Counted from the stretch's first letter, positions 24,136 through 33,873 are shown. The stretch is DNA of 64,000 nt from Pseudoxanthomonas wuyuanensis (GCF_900215535.1 NZ_OCND01000001.1:1-64000), one strand, 5' to 3'. Translations and numbers: made by a program. The notes: a model not told the origin generated them from the sequence alone.

Positions 24136-24741
24136 ATGGATTCTGCGCATGCCATCGGCCTTTTCCGCGGCCCGGAAATCGTTCCCTATCTCGATGAGGT
24201 CGCCCGCCTGCGCATTGCCGTGTTCGGCGACTGGCCGTATCTGTACCGGGGCGATATGGGCTACGAACGCGATTATCTGGCCGCCTATGCGCAGTCGAAG
24301 GACAGCCTGTTCGTGCTGGCCTTCGACGGAGGACAGGTCGTCGGCGCATCGACCGGGCTGCCGCTGGCCGACGACGGCGCGGCGTTCTCGCGGCCGTTCG
24401 TCACCGCCGGCATCGCGGTGCCGGACGTGTTCTATTTCGGCGAATCGGTGCTGCTGCCGCAGTACCGCGGACGCGGCATCGGCCATGCGTTCTTCGACCA
24501 CCGCGAGCAGCACGCGCGGCAGCTGGGCCGGTTCCGCTGGACCGCGTTCTGTTCGGTGGATCGCGACGCCGGCGACCCGCGCAGGCCGCCGCACCACCGC
24601 GGCAACGAGGCGTTCTGGCAAAAGCGCGGTTACGTGCGCCAGCCGGGCATGACCATGCTGCTGCCATGGGAGGAAGCGGGAGAAGGCGAAGTGATCCATG
24701 CGCTGACCTTCTGGTTGCGTCCGCTGGAGCCAAGGGCATGA
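24136..24741 (+). CDS. GNAT family N-acetyltransferase
   Basis: 201 residues. The acetyl-CoA loop is QYRGRGIGHAFFDHRE, preceded by the substrate strand VFYFGESVLL and followed by GNEAFWQKRGY. Its stop overlaps the start of the next gene (ATGA). In many bacteria a GNAT of this kind occurs as one polypeptide with a carbon-nitrogen hydrolase; here the two are separate but coupled. The acetyl acceptor is unknown. Confidence 0.86.
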   Translation: MDSAHAIGLFRGPEIVPYLDEVARLRIAVFGDWPYLYRGDMGYERDYLAAYAQSKDSLFVLAFDGGQVVGASTGLPLADDGAAFSRPFVTAGIAVPDVFYFGESVLLPQYRGRGIGHAFFDHREQHARQLGRFRWTAFCSVDRDAGDPRRPPHHRGNEAFWQKRGYVRQPGMTMLLPWEEAGEGEVIHALTFWLRPLEPRA

Positions 24742-25619
24742 AGACAGCCGTGGCCAAATACCCGATTGAGCCGGTGCGCGACTTTGCCGCCTTTGCCGAC
24801 AAGCAGGCCCGCCTGCTGGAAGCGGCGGCGCGGCAGGGCGCGCGCATCGCGGTGCTACCCGAATACCTGTCGCTGGAACTGGGGGCGGTCTTCGATGACG
24901 GCGTACGCGGCGATCTGGCCGCCTCGCTGCAGGCCATCCAGTCCCTGCATGCGCCGTGGCTGGAGCTGTTTTCGCGGATCGCAGCGGAACAGCGCATGCA
25001 TGTGATTGCCGGCAGTTTCCTGTTGGCGTCCGGCGAAGGACGCTACCGCAACCGTTCGTACTGGTTTACCCCGGAAGGCCGCCACGGCTGGCAGGACAAG
25101 CTGCAGCTGACCGGCTTCGAGAAATCGGCCGGCAGCATCGACGGTGGCGATGTGTTGAAGGCCTTCCAGGCCGACGGCATCCGCGCCGGCATTTCGGTCT
25201 GCTACGACGTCGAGTTCCCGTTGCCGGTGCGTGCACAGTACGAGGCCGGCGTCCGATTGCTGCTGGTGCCCAGTTGCACGGACACGCTTGCCGGCGCCAC
25301 CCGGGTGCGTGTTGGCTGCCTGGCGCGTGCGCTGGAAAACCGCATGTTCGTTGCGCAATCGGTCACCGCCGGCCACGCGCCGTGGAGTCCGGCGCTGGAT
25401 GTGAATACTGGCGAGGCGACGATCTATGCGCCGATGGATGCGGGTTTCCCGGCCGATGGCATCGTTGCGCAGACAACCGGCGATCAGGTCTGGGCGATTG
25501 CCGATCTGGATTTTGCCGCGTTCGAAGCCAGCCGTGCCGTGGCGCAGGTGGCCAATGATCGCGACTGGCCGGCGCAGTCGCTGCCGACCATCGTGCGTGC
25601 GCAGGTCGAGCCGCTATAG
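24738..25619 (+). CDS. Carbon-nitrogen hydrolase (nitrilase superfamily)
   Basis: 293 residues from the ATG at 24738. The catalytic triad is visible: Glu in VLPEYLSLE, Lys in QDKLQLTGFE and Cys in SVCYDVEFP. The enzyme should hydrolyse an amide or nitrile. The 4-bp overlap with the GNAT gene implies translational coupling and probably joint action on one compound. Confidence 0.9.
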   Translation: MKTAVAKYPIEPVRDFAAFADKQARLLEAAARQGARIAVLPEYLSLELGAVFDDGVRGDLAASLQAIQSLHAPWLELFSRIAAEQRMHVIAGSFLLASGEGRYRNRSYWFTPEGRHGWQDKLQLTGFEKSAGSIDGGDVLKAFQADGIRAGISVCYDVEFPLPVRAQYEAGVRLLLVPSCTDTLAGATRVRVGCLARALENRMFVAQSVTAGHAPWSPALDVNTGEATIYAPMDAGFPADGIVAQTTGDQVWAIADLDFAAFEASRAVAQVANDRDWPAQSLPTIVRAQVEPL

Positions 25620-25639
25620 CGCGCGGTATTTATCCCTAC

Positions 25640-25778
25640 TGTAGGAGCGAGGTGAGTCGCGATGGCACCCCGCCAGCCGCTCGGGGCGCACGATGAAAAC
25701 GCGCCGCGGCGTGCGCGGATGAACAGGCAGGCTGCCATCGTTGCCGGACTCGCAATCGCGACTCACGTCGCTCCTACA
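25640..25778. repeat. Long-spaced inverted repeat (extragenic palindrome family)
   Basis: Arms TGTAGGAGCGAGGTGAGTCG... (25640-25663) and its complement (25755-25778) differ at one position and enclose about 90 bp. Located between convergent genes; same family as 22014-22085. Confidence 0.85.
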
Positions 25779-25800
25779 AGGACAGCGGGTATAGACGAAC

Positions 25801-26352
25801 TCAGGCGAATAGACTGACGCCCGGTACGATCCAGATCGACAGCGCTGCCAGCAGCGAGCCGATTGCCGTGGCTGCCAGGACATCGCTGGGATAGTGCAAC
25901 CCCAGCACCACGCGCGACACCGCCACGCAGGCGGCGAACGGAATCAGCAACGGCGCCAGCGATGGGTAATGCGCCAGCGCGACGATGGTGAAGGCGACCG
26001 CGTGCAGGGTATGCCCGGACGGGAACGAGAATTCGTCCAGCGGCGCAATCCAGGCGCGGATGCGCATGTCGGCGGCGAACGGCCGTGGCCGCCGGGTCCA
26101 GCGCTTCAGCAGTTTGTACAGCGTCAGCGCGATGACGCCGGTCGTAGCCAGATGCGCCGCCGCCGCCAGCCCATGCAGGCCGTCGAACGCGATCAGCGCG
26201 CCCATCAGCGCGTACCAGAACACGCCATCGCCCAGGCGGCTGACCGCGGCGAAGAAGCGCCGCACCGGGTGGCGTTCGCACCAACGGTTGGCGCGCAGGC
26301 ACCAGCCGGTGTCGCGGCCAAGCAGAACGTTACGCGACGGCGGCTGGCGCAT
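25801..26352 (-). CDS. PAP2-family phosphatase
   Basis: 183 residues from the ATG at 26352. Several membrane segments with the three PAP2 motifs: KRWTRRPRP, PSGH (in FSFPSGHTLHAVAF) and SRVVLGLHYPSD. It probably dephosphorylates a lipid phosphate at the membrane. The start lies 23 bp inside the end of the upstream glycosyltransferase gene, so the two form an operon and may act on the same glycolipid. Confidence 0.9.
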   Translation of the reverse strand: MRQPPSRNVLLGRDTGWCLRANRWCERHPVRRFFAAVSRLGDGVFWYALMGALIAFDGLHGLAAAAHLATTGVIALTLYKLLKRWTRRPRPFAADMRIRAWIAPLDEFSFPSGHTLHAVAFTIVALAHYPSLAPLLIPFAACVAVSRVVLGLHYPSDVLAATAIGSLLAALSIWIVPGVSLFA

Positions 26353-27469
26353 GGCGGTTCCTCGTGTCGACCAATCCGGAAAGCAGCTCATCGAAATCGG
26401 CGGCCACCTGCTCGGGCTGCAGCGACTGCACCGAGGCGCAGGCGGCAGCGCCCATCGCCTGGCGCAGCGCATCCTGTCGGCCCAGCTCGACGGTGGCGGC
26501 AATGAATCCGGCATCGCTGTCGACTGCCGCGCCGTGCGCGCCGTCGCGCAGATGCTCGCGCGCGGCGCCGTAGTTGAACGCCACCGTCGCCACGCCGCTG
26601 GCCATGGCCTCCAGCGTCACGTTGCCGAACGTCTCGCTGTGGCTGGGGAACAGGAACAGATCGCCGCTGGCGAAATGCCGCGCCAGGTCGTCGCCGCGCT
26701 GCACGCCGCAGAAAATGAAATCCGGGTTGGCGCGCGCCAGCGATTCGCGCATCGGGCCATCGCCAACCCAGATGAAGCGCGCGTCCGGACGGCTGCGCTG
26801 CAGTTCGCGAAAGGCGGCGACCGCCAGAAGCAGGTTTTTCTCGGCAGCGATGCGGCCCACGTAGATTGCCGCCAGCCCGTCCTGGCCCAGTCCCCATTGC
26901 GAACGCAACGCGTCGTCGCGGCGGCCTGGGCCGAACTGGCCGATATCGACCGCCCGCGCCAGCCGCACCACCCGTTCGAATCCATGCGATTGCAGGAATT
27001 CCGCCAGTTCGCGCGTCGGCACCAGCGTGGCCTGGGCGCTGTTGTGGAAACGGCGCATCCAGCGCAGCGCGCTCTTCTGCAGGAACGCGGCGCCGTAGTC
27101 GCGCATGTATTCGTCGAAGCGGGTATGGAAACCGGTTGCGGCGGGAATGCCGCAGCGCCGCGCCGCGCGCAGCGCCGACCACCCCAGCGGGCCTTCCGTG
27201 GCCACATAGATCGCATCCGGCGTTGATTCCTTCCACAATTGCATCAGCTTGCGGGTCGCCGGCAGGCCGAACTTCAGCCCCGGATAGCGCGGCAGGCTGG
27301 CGCCGCGGACCAGCAGGTCGCCGTTGGGCGCCGCATCGCCGTCCTGGCGCGGGCGCACCACCGAAACCAGGTGGCCGCGGTTGCGCAGCCCCTGTTCCAA
27401 TCCCTGCACGGTCAGCGCAACGCCGTTGACCTCGGGCGGGTAGGTTTCGGTGACGATGGCATAGCGCAT
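26330..27469 (-). CDS. Glycosyltransferase family 4 (GDP-mannose-dependent type)
   Basis: 379 residues from the ATG at 27469, with GGAG just upstream; a GTG four codons earlier is also in frame. GT-B fold: N-terminal ETYPPEVNGVALTV, central YVGRIAAEKNLLLAVAAF, and FLFPSHSETFGNVTLEAMASG for the nucleotide-sugar site. Similar to MgtA-like alpha-mannosyltransferases. Pairing with a PAP2 phosphatase suggests glycolipid synthesis. Confidence 0.9.
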   Translation of the reverse strand: MRYAIVTETYPPEVNGVALTVQGLEQGLRNRGHLVSVVRPRQDGDAAPNGDLLVRGASLPRYPGLKFGLPATRKLMQLWKESTPDAIYVATEGPLGWSALRAARRCGIPAATGFHTRFDEYMRDYGAAFLQKSALRWMRRFHNSAQATLVPTRELAEFLQSHGFERVVRLARAVDIGQFGPGRRDDALRSQWGLGQDGLAAIYVGRIAAEKNLLLAVAAFRELQRSRPDARFIWVGDGPMRESLARANPDFIFCGVQRGDDLARHFASGDLFLFPSHSETFGNVTLEAMASGVATVAFNYGAAREHLRDGAHGAAVDSDAGFIAATVELGRQDALRQAMGAAACASVQSLQPEQVAADFDELLSGLVDTRNRHAPAAVA

Positions 27470-27556
27470 ACGCGGCTCCACGTTTTGCGTATGCTGCGGC
27501 GGCGCAATGACCTGGTTGTTGCAGACAGATGACGCTGCGGTGACGGCGCCGCAGGT

Positions 27557-29086
27557 TCAGGCAACGAAGGGCCTGAAAACGACACCCAGGCCCTGCATGT
27601 CCTCCGGTTCTCCCAGCAGGTCCGATTTCAGCAGCGGCCGCGCGTGAATCCAGTCCTTGCCCACCACCAGCCGCAGTTCTTCGCCGATGGCGGTCAGATC
27701 CAGGGTCGGGATGGGTTCGGCCTCGTGCGCGCGGTGCAGCAGCACCGCCAGCCGCAGCAACGCGGCCTTGCGCTTGGCGCTGACCAACAGGCGGTCGGGA
27801 ATGGCGTCGAAGGCATTCTTGGGGATGCCGCGGCGGTGGGTGCGCACCAGCGCGGCCAACACCTGCTGTTCCTGCCGCGAGAAGCCGGAAATATCCGAAT
27901 GCTCCAGCACGTAGGCGCCGTGCGCATGGTATTGGCTGTGCGCGATGGCCAGTCCGATCTCGTGCAGGCGCGCGGCCCAGATCAGCATGCGCGCGTCGTC
28001 GTCGTCCAGGCCCCAGCTGTCCTCCACCTGTTCGAACAACCGCATCGCCGTGGCTTCCACGCGCGCGGCCTGGAATTCGTCGATGCCGTAGCGCTGCATC
28101 AGCGCGGCGGTGGACAGGTCGCGCGGGTCGTTGTCGCTGCCGCGGCCCAGCATGTCGTAGAGGATGCCTTCGCGCATCGCCGCCTTGCTGACCATCAGCC
28201 GTTGCAGCCCCAGCGCCTCGAACGCGGCCTCCAGCACCAGCACGCCGCCGGCGATGATCGGGCGGCGGTCGTTGGACAGCCCGGGCAGGTCGATGTCGTC
28301 GATGCGGTCCGCCTGCAGCAGCCGGTCGCGCAATTGCGGCAGCGCGTCGGCGGTGATGGCGCCCTTGGTCAGCTTCATCGCCGCGCAGATTTCGCCGATG
28401 GCCTTGTGCGTGCCGGAAGAGCCGACCGCTTCCTGCCAGCCCAGATTGCGGTACAGCCCGGAGAACTGCTGGAATTCCGAACCCAGTTCGGTCAGCGCGT
28501 CCTTCCAGCGCTTCTTCGACAGCTTGCCGCCGGCAAAGAAGCGGCGGGTGCTGGCAATGCAGCCGGCCTGCAGGCTTTCGCGTTCCAGCGTCTCGAAACC
28601 GCGGCCGATGATGAATTCGGTGGAACCGCCGCCGATATCGATGACCAGCCGCAGCTGCCCCGGCTTGGGCGGTTGCGCATGGGCCACGCCCAGGTAGATC
28701 AGGCGCGCCTCTTCGCGCCCGGACACCACTTCGATCGCCTTGCCCAGCGCCGCTTCGGCGGGCACCAGGAACTGCTGCGGCGACGACAGCTGGCGTACGG
28801 TATTGGTTGCCAGCGCACGTACGCGGGCGGGCGGCACCTCGCGGATGCGCTGGCCAAAGCGGGCCAGGCAATCCAGCGCGCGCTGGCGCGCTGCGTCCGA
28901 GAGTCCACCCTTGCCATCAAGCCCATCGGCCATGCGTACGGTTTCGCGCAACCGGTCCACCACCCGCAGCTGCCCCAGCACGTAGCGTGCGACCACCATG
29001 TGGAAACTGTTGGACCCCAGATCGATCGCTGCGAACAGATCGCCATCCTGAAGCGGCGGCGAGGCGGGAGGGGGAAGGGGCGGCAT
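27557..29086 (-). CDS. ppx: Exopolyphosphatase Ppx
   Basis: 509 residues from the ATG at 29086. The N-terminal ASKHA fold has FAAIDLGSNSFHMVV and VIDIGGGSTEF as phosphate-binding motifs; the C-terminal half is an HD-like domain (AARLHEIGLAIAHSQYHAHG). It degrades polyphosphate from the end. Downstream of ppk on the same strand, within the phoB-phoR-ppk-ppx cluster. A longer in-frame ORF upstream is rejected because it runs through the ppk-ppx spacer. Confidence 0.95.
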   Translation of the reverse strand: MPPLPPPASPPLQDGDLFAAIDLGSNSFHMVVARYVLGQLRVVDRLRETVRMADGLDGKGGLSDAARQRALDCLARFGQRIREVPPARVRALATNTVRQLSSPQQFLVPAEAALGKAIEVVSGREEARLIYLGVAHAQPPKPGQLRLVIDIGGGSTEFIIGRGFETLERESLQAGCIASTRRFFAGGKLSKKRWKDALTELGSEFQQFSGLYRNLGWQEAVGSSGTHKAIGEICAAMKLTKGAITADALPQLRDRLLQADRIDDIDLPGLSNDRRPIIAGGVLVLEAAFEALGLQRLMVSKAAMREGILYDMLGRGSDNDPRDLSTAALMQRYGIDEFQAARVEATAMRLFEQVEDSWGLDDDDARMLIWAARLHEIGLAIAHSQYHAHGAYVLEHSDISGFSRQEQQVLAALVRTHRRGIPKNAFDAIPDRLLVSAKRKAALLRLAVLLHRAHEAEPIPTLDLTAIGEELRLVVGKDWIHARPLLKSDLLGEPEDMQGLGVVFRPFVA

Positions 29087-29346
29087 GGCGGGAAGTTTAG
29101 CGGGTGTTGGTTGCGGATGCCGCAATCTGCGGGAGTCGTACCGGCATGCCGACACGGATGAGTCGCGATCGTATCGCCCAAGGGTGTCGAAGGTCCTGCA
29201 AGAAGCGCCGCAGATGCCGTTGCGTAGGGCGGGCCCTGGCCCGTCGTTGCCATCCTTCGGACATCCCGGCAATCATCGGGACCATCCGGCAGCGGAAAAG
29301 ACGGCGGGCCAAGTCCGGCACTGCCGGCGCAACGCCGGTCGGCGCG
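29087..29346. other. ppk-ppx intergenic spacer
   Basis: 260 bp without a gene. It contains a hairpin GGGCGGGCC CT GGCCCGTC near 29230 that may be a repeat or a weak terminator between ppk and ppx. Confidence 0.4.
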
Positions 29347-31437
29347 CTACACCTTCGACAGCAGCATCGCCTGCGCCGAGTGGGGCAGCTGTCCTTCCGC
29401 CGGGACCAGCTTGCGGTACTCGCCGTTGGCATCCAGCTCCCATGCGTTCACGTTGTCGTCCAGGTAGTTCTGCAACACGTCTTGATAGACCTGGCGGGCC
29501 AGGTCCGGGTCCAGAATGGGGAAGCAGGTTTCCACCCGGTGCAGCAGATTGCGTTCCAGCCAGTCGGCGCTGGCGCAATACAGTTCCGGCGCGCCGTCGT
29601 TGCCGAACCAGTACACCCGGCTGTGTTCGAGGAAGCGGCCGACGATCGAGCGTACGCGGATATTGTCGGAGATGCCGGGGACGCCTGGGCGCAGCGCACA
29701 GGCGCCGCGCACGATCAGGTCCACGCTGACGCCGGCTTGCGATGCGGCGTACAGCGCACGGATGATGCGCGGTTCGTTGAGCGCATTGATCTTGGCGACG
29801 ATGCGGCCCGGCTTGCCGGCGCGCGCCAGTTTCGCCTCGCGTTCGATTTTCTTGAGCAGCCCGGCGTGCAGGGTGAATGGCGACTGCAGCAGGCGCTTGA
29901 GCTTGGTCAAGGGCGCCAGCCCGGACAACTGCTGGAACAGCAGGTGCACGTCGTTGCCGATATCGTTGTCGGAGGTGATGAGGCCAAGATCGGTGTAAGC
30001 GCGTGCGGTGCCGCTATGGTAGTTGCCGGTACCCAGGTGCACGTAGCGACGCAGTTTCTTGCCCTCGCGGCGCACGATCAGCAGCATCTTGGCGTGGGTC
30101 TTGTAGCCGACCACGCCGTAGACCACCTGCACGCCGGCTTCCTGCAGCCTGTCGGCCACGCCCAGATTGGCGTCCTCGTCGAAACGCGCGCGCAGTTCCA
30201 CCACCACGGTCACGTCCTTGCCGTTGCGCGCGGCCTGCACCAGCGCATCGACGATGGCCGAGTCCTTGCCGGTGCGGTAAAGCGTCTGCTTGATCGCCAG
30301 CACATGGGGATCCAGCGCCGCCTGCTTGATCAGTTCGAGCACCGCCGCAAAGGAATCGAACGGATGGTGCAGCAGGATGTCGTCTTCGGCGGCCTTCTCG
30401 AAGATGGTGTCGCTGTCGCGCAGCGTGCGCGGGGTGAAGGCGGGATACTTCAGTTCCGGGCGTTGCACCAGATCGTAGACCTGGATGACCCGGTTGAGAT
30501 TGACCGGGCCATCGATGGGGTACACCGCATTTTCGGTCAGGTCGAAGTTCTGCAGCAGCGTGCGGACGATGGGCTTGGGGCAGTCGTGCGCGATTTCCAG
30601 CCGCACCGCCGGCCGGTAGCCGCGCCCCACCAGTTCGTCGCGCAGCGCCAGCGCCAGGTTTTCCACTTCCTCCTCGTCGACCACCAGTTCGGAATTGCGG
30701 GTCACCCGGAACTGGTACGAGCCCTTGACCTCCATGCCGGGGAACAGCTCGTCCACGAACACCGACAGCACCGAGGACAGCAGCACGAAGTCGTTTTCGC
30801 CGCCCGAGACACGCTGCGGCAGGTGGATGATGCGCGGCAGCGAGCGCGGCGCACGCACGATGGCCAGGTGGCCGGCGCGCCCGAACGCATCCTTGCCCTT
30901 CAGCACCACCACGATGTTCAGCGACTTGTTGAGGATCTTCGGGAACGGATGCGCCGGGTCCAATCCCAGCGGCGACAGCACCGGCATGATCTCGTTGCGG
31001 AAATACGCGCGCAGCCAGCGCGTCTGCCGCGCATTCCAGCTGCCGCGGCCGAACACCCGCACGCCGGCCTCGTTCATCGCCGGGCGCAGCACTTCGTTCC
31101 AGCATTTGTACTGCGCATCGACCAGTTCGGCGGCGCGGTCGTGGATGCGGTTCAGGACCACCGCCGGGCTCAGGCCGTCGGCACCGGGCGGCAGGCCGAA
31201 ATCCAGCGCATGGCGCACGGTGGCGGCGCGGATTTCGAAGAACTCATCCAGGTTGGTGCAGGAAATGCACAGGAAGCGCAACCGCTCCAGCAGCGGCACG
31301 GACGGGTCCTGCGCCTGCGCCAGCACGCGGAAATTGAAGTCCAGCTGCGACAGTTCGCGATTCAGGTACAGCGCCGGGTCGCGCAGCGCATCGTCGACAT
31401 TGCCTCCGGCGGCAGGGGTTTCGAGGGCGGCATTCAT
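29347..31437 (-). CDS. ppk1: Polyphosphate kinase Ppk1
   Basis: 696 residues. It makes polyphosphate from ATP. N-terminal NRELSQLDFNFRVLAQ, and two phospholipase-D-like halves with catalytic histidines in YKTHAKMLLI and the HLGTGNYHSGTARAYTD region. Full family length. Its start overlaps the phoR stop by 4 bp, so it is co-expressed with the phosphate sensor. Confidence 0.97.
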   Translation of the reverse strand: MNAALETPAAGGNVDDALRDPALYLNRELSQLDFNFRVLAQAQDPSVPLLERLRFLCISCTNLDEFFEIRAATVRHALDFGLPPGADGLSPAVVLNRIHDRAAELVDAQYKCWNEVLRPAMNEAGVRVFGRGSWNARQTRWLRAYFRNEIMPVLSPLGLDPAHPFPKILNKSLNIVVVLKGKDAFGRAGHLAIVRAPRSLPRIIHLPQRVSGGENDFVLLSSVLSVFVDELFPGMEVKGSYQFRVTRNSELVVDEEEVENLALALRDELVGRGYRPAVRLEIAHDCPKPIVRTLLQNFDLTENAVYPIDGPVNLNRVIQVYDLVQRPELKYPAFTPRTLRDSDTIFEKAAEDDILLHHPFDSFAAVLELIKQAALDPHVLAIKQTLYRTGKDSAIVDALVQAARNGKDVTVVVELRARFDEDANLGVADRLQEAGVQVVYGVVGYKTHAKMLLIVRREGKKLRRYVHLGTGNYHSGTARAYTDLGLITSDNDIGNDVHLLFQQLSGLAPLTKLKRLLQSPFTLHAGLLKKIEREAKLARAGKPGRIVAKINALNEPRIIRALYAASQAGVSVDLIVRGACALRPGVPGISDNIRVRSIVGRFLEHSRVYWFGNDGAPELYCASADWLERNLLHRVETCFPILDPDLARQVYQDVLQNYLDDNVNAWELDANGEYRKLVPAEGQLPHSAQAMLLSKV

Positions 31438-32774
31438 GCGAGCTGGCTTTGATTGAGAGGGAGGGAAGCGTCATTGCGCGGATGCACGCGTTCGGGGCCG
31501 AAATGCACCGAGAACAGACTGCCGTGGCCCACCTCGCTTTCGATTTCCAGGCGCGCCTGGTGCAGGTTGAGCACATGCTTGACGATCGACAGGCCCAGGC
31601 CGGTGCCGCCGCTTTCGCGCGAACGGCTGGTCGAGACACGGTAGAAGCGCTCGGTGATGCGCGGCAGGTGCGAAGCGGGAATGCCGTAGCCGGTGTCGCG
31701 CACGCCCAGCACGGCGCTGCCGTCGGCCTCCCGGCTGAAACGGATGGTGATGGTGCCGTCGACCGGCGTGTAGCGCACCGCATTGCTGACCAGATTGGAG
31801 AAGGCGCTGTGCAGCTCCTTGTTGGAACCCCATAGATCCACGCCCGCCTCGTCCTGCACGATGATGGTGTGGCGCTTGTGGCTGAGCGCTTCGGCTTCGC
31901 GCCGCAGCGTGGCCAGCATCGGCGCCATCGCCACGCTTTCGTCGGGCAGGCTGTCCTGCGCTTCCAGCCGCGACAGCGTCAGCAGGTCCTCGACCAGTTG
32001 CGTCATCCGCTGCGACTGCTTCTGCATTTCCGCCAGCATCGGCGCCCATTCCGGCGATTCCGCCGGATCCAGCATGTCCAGATAGCCATGCACCACGGTC
32101 AGCGGGGTGCGCAGCTCGTGCGAGACGTTGGCGACGAAGTCGCGGCGCATCTGCTCCAGCCGCAGCATCTTGCTGACATCGCGCGCCACCAGCAGCCAGT
32201 ACTCGTCCGAGTACGGAATCAGGCGCAGGTTCAGCCGCAGGTTGGAGTCCACTGGCGAAGCCGCGTCCAGCATCGGCTCGGCATTGCGGCCGGCGGCCAG
32301 CCAGTGCGACATCGGCAGCGGCTGCAGGCGGTCGCCGATGGCGGCGCCGATGTCGCCCGGGTACTGCAGCCCCAGCAGCGAAGTGGCGGCCTTGTTGAAC
32401 CACTGCACCCGCTGGCTGTTGCGTTCGACCACGACCACCGCATCGGGCAGCGCCGCCGCCGCCGCGCGGTAGGCGCGCAGCATGTCCAGCAGGCGGCGCT
32501 TGCGCGCGCGCATCTCGGCCTGGCTGCGGTACAGCAGGCGGTCCAGTTCGTTCCAGACGCCTTTGCCCTTGGCCGGTTCAAGCCGCTGGCGCGCGGTCAG
32601 CCGTACCAGCACTTCGCGCAGGCGCCAGTAGTGCCACGCCACCACTCCCAGCGCCGCCAGCGTGACTACCGGCCAGACCTGGCCCAGCAACAGACCCGCC
32701 ACCACCGCTGCGACCAGTATCGCGGCCAGCTGACCGAGCGTTTTGAACCAGGCGGAACGGGCGTAGTAGGGCAT
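31434..32774 (-). CDS. phoR: Phosphate regulon sensor kinase PhoR
   Basis: 446 residues from the ATG at 32774. Two N-terminal membrane segments (about 13-50), a PAS domain (about 103-205), phosphoacceptor His219 in VSHELRTPLTVVHG, and ATP-binding motifs SNAVRYTP, VRDTGYGIP and GGTGLGLSI. It senses phosphate through the Pst/PhoU system and phosphorylates PhoB. Longer in-frame starts fall in the repeat-rich spacer and are rejected. Confidence 0.95.
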   Translation of the reverse strand: MPYYARSAWFKTLGQLAAILVAAVVAGLLLGQVWPVVTLAALGVVAWHYWRLREVLVRLTARQRLEPAKGKGVWNELDRLLYRSQAEMRARKRRLLDMLRAYRAAAAALPDAVVVVERNSQRVQWFNKAATSLLGLQYPGDIGAAIGDRLQPLPMSHWLAAGRNAEPMLDAASPVDSNLRLNLRLIPYSDEYWLLVARDVSKMLRLEQMRRDFVANVSHELRTPLTVVHGYLDMLDPAESPEWAPMLAEMQKQSQRMTQLVEDLLTLSRLEAQDSLPDESVAMAPMLATLRREAEALSHKRHTIIVQDEAGVDLWGSNKELHSAFSNLVSNAVRYTPVDGTITIRFSREADGSAVLGVRDTGYGIPASHLPRITERFYRVSTSRSRESGGTGLGLSIVKHVLNLHQARLEIESEVGHGSLFSVHFGPERVHPRNDASLPLNQSQLA

Positions 32775-33100
32775 GGACCGATTGTGGCAGATGTGTATGA
32801 CAGTGTTGGGGAATGGGGATGGGCTGGGAAGGAGAGATGAGGAGCGAGGAACGAGGAGTGAGGAGTGAGGAGTGAGGAGTGGAATTGGGCGGTGGGTCGC
32901 AGGCGGGCGGAGCTGCGCGCATCTCCTTGTGCTGGTCATCCCAGCGCAAGCTGGGATCCATTTTGACGTTTCTGTTGCCCCGATCTTCTCGGCGCATCCG
33001 GGGTCAGCGCCACGGGGTGCGGCACGCCCACCATGCCGAGCGCACGCCGCCCAGGGTGCCCGCGCCGCCGCCTCGATTCCGCGTTCGGCCGCTTACCGCC
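32775..33100. repeat. phoB-phoR spacer with tandem repeat and GNRA hairpin
   Basis: 326 bp without a gene. Four tandem copies of GAGGAGT lie at 32853-32880, and ATCCCAGC-GCAA-GCTGGGAT forms a perfect 8-bp hairpin with a GNRA-type loop at 32938-32957. phoB and phoR are usually closer together. Confidence 0.7.
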
Positions 33101-33790
33101 TCAGACCGAAGCCGAGAACCGGTAGCCGGAGCCGCGTACCGTCTGCACCATGTTTTCCAGTCCATGCGGCTCCAGCGTCTTGCGCAGGCGGCGGATGTGG
33201 ACATCGACCGTGCGCTCCTCGACATAGACGCTGCCGCCCCAGACGTGATCCAGCAACTGGGTGCGGCTGTAGACCCGCTCGGGGTGGGTCATGAAGAAAT
33301 GCAGCAGGCGGTATTCGGTAGGGCCGATCGGCACCGGGACGTCGCCGGCGAACACCCGGTGGGCCGCGCCATCGATGCGCAGCTCGCCCACGCCCACGCT
33401 GCCGTCCTCGTCGTCCTCGCGCGAACGGCGCATGACTGCGCGGATGCGGGCCAGCAGTTCGCGCGCCGAGAACGGTTTGACCACGTAGTCGTCGACGCCG
33501 GCTTCCAGGCCGCCGACGCGGTCGTTCTCCTCGCCGCGCGCGGTCAGCATGATGATGGGAACGTCGCGGGTCATCGTGTCCTTGCGCCAGCGCCGCGCCA
33601 GTTCCAGCCCGCTGGTGCCGGGCAGCATCCAGTCCAGCAGGATCAGGTCGGGGACGCGGTCGGCGATGGCGTTCTGCGCTTCGCGCGCGTCGCCGGCATG
33701 GATGGGTTCGTAGTCGCCCTTGCGCAGGGCAAAGGCGACCATGTCGCGGATGGCGGGTTCGTCGTCAACGATCAGGATGTGCTTCTGCAC
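33101..33790 (-). CDS. phoB: Phosphate regulon response regulator PhoB
   Basis: 229 residues from a GTG at 33790 (first residues MQKHILIVDDEP); this matches the E. coli length. A TTG 14 codons upstream is an alternative. Receiver with Asp53 (ILLDWMLPG), Lys in YVVKPFSA, then the OmpR-type DNA-binding domain ending VRGSGYRFSASV. It activates phosphate-starvation genes at Pho boxes. Confidence 0.95.
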   Translation of the reverse strand: MQKHILIVDDEPAIRDMVAFALRKGDYEPIHAGDAREAQNAIADRVPDLILLDWMLPGTSGLELARRWRKDTMTRDVPIIMLTARGEENDRVGGLEAGVDDYVVKPFSARELLARIRAVMRRSREDDEDGSVGVGELRIDGAAHRVFAGDVPVPIGPTEYRLLHFFMTHPERVYSRTQLLDHVWGGSVYVEERTVDVHIRRLRKTLEPHGLENMVQTVRGSGYRFSASV

Positions 33791-33873
33791 GCGGATACCG
33801 TTGCCTGTGGGGTCGGTGCCAGTAGACGACAATTTTATGACTAAAACATGACAGTCCCGGCCCTGTCATGTAA

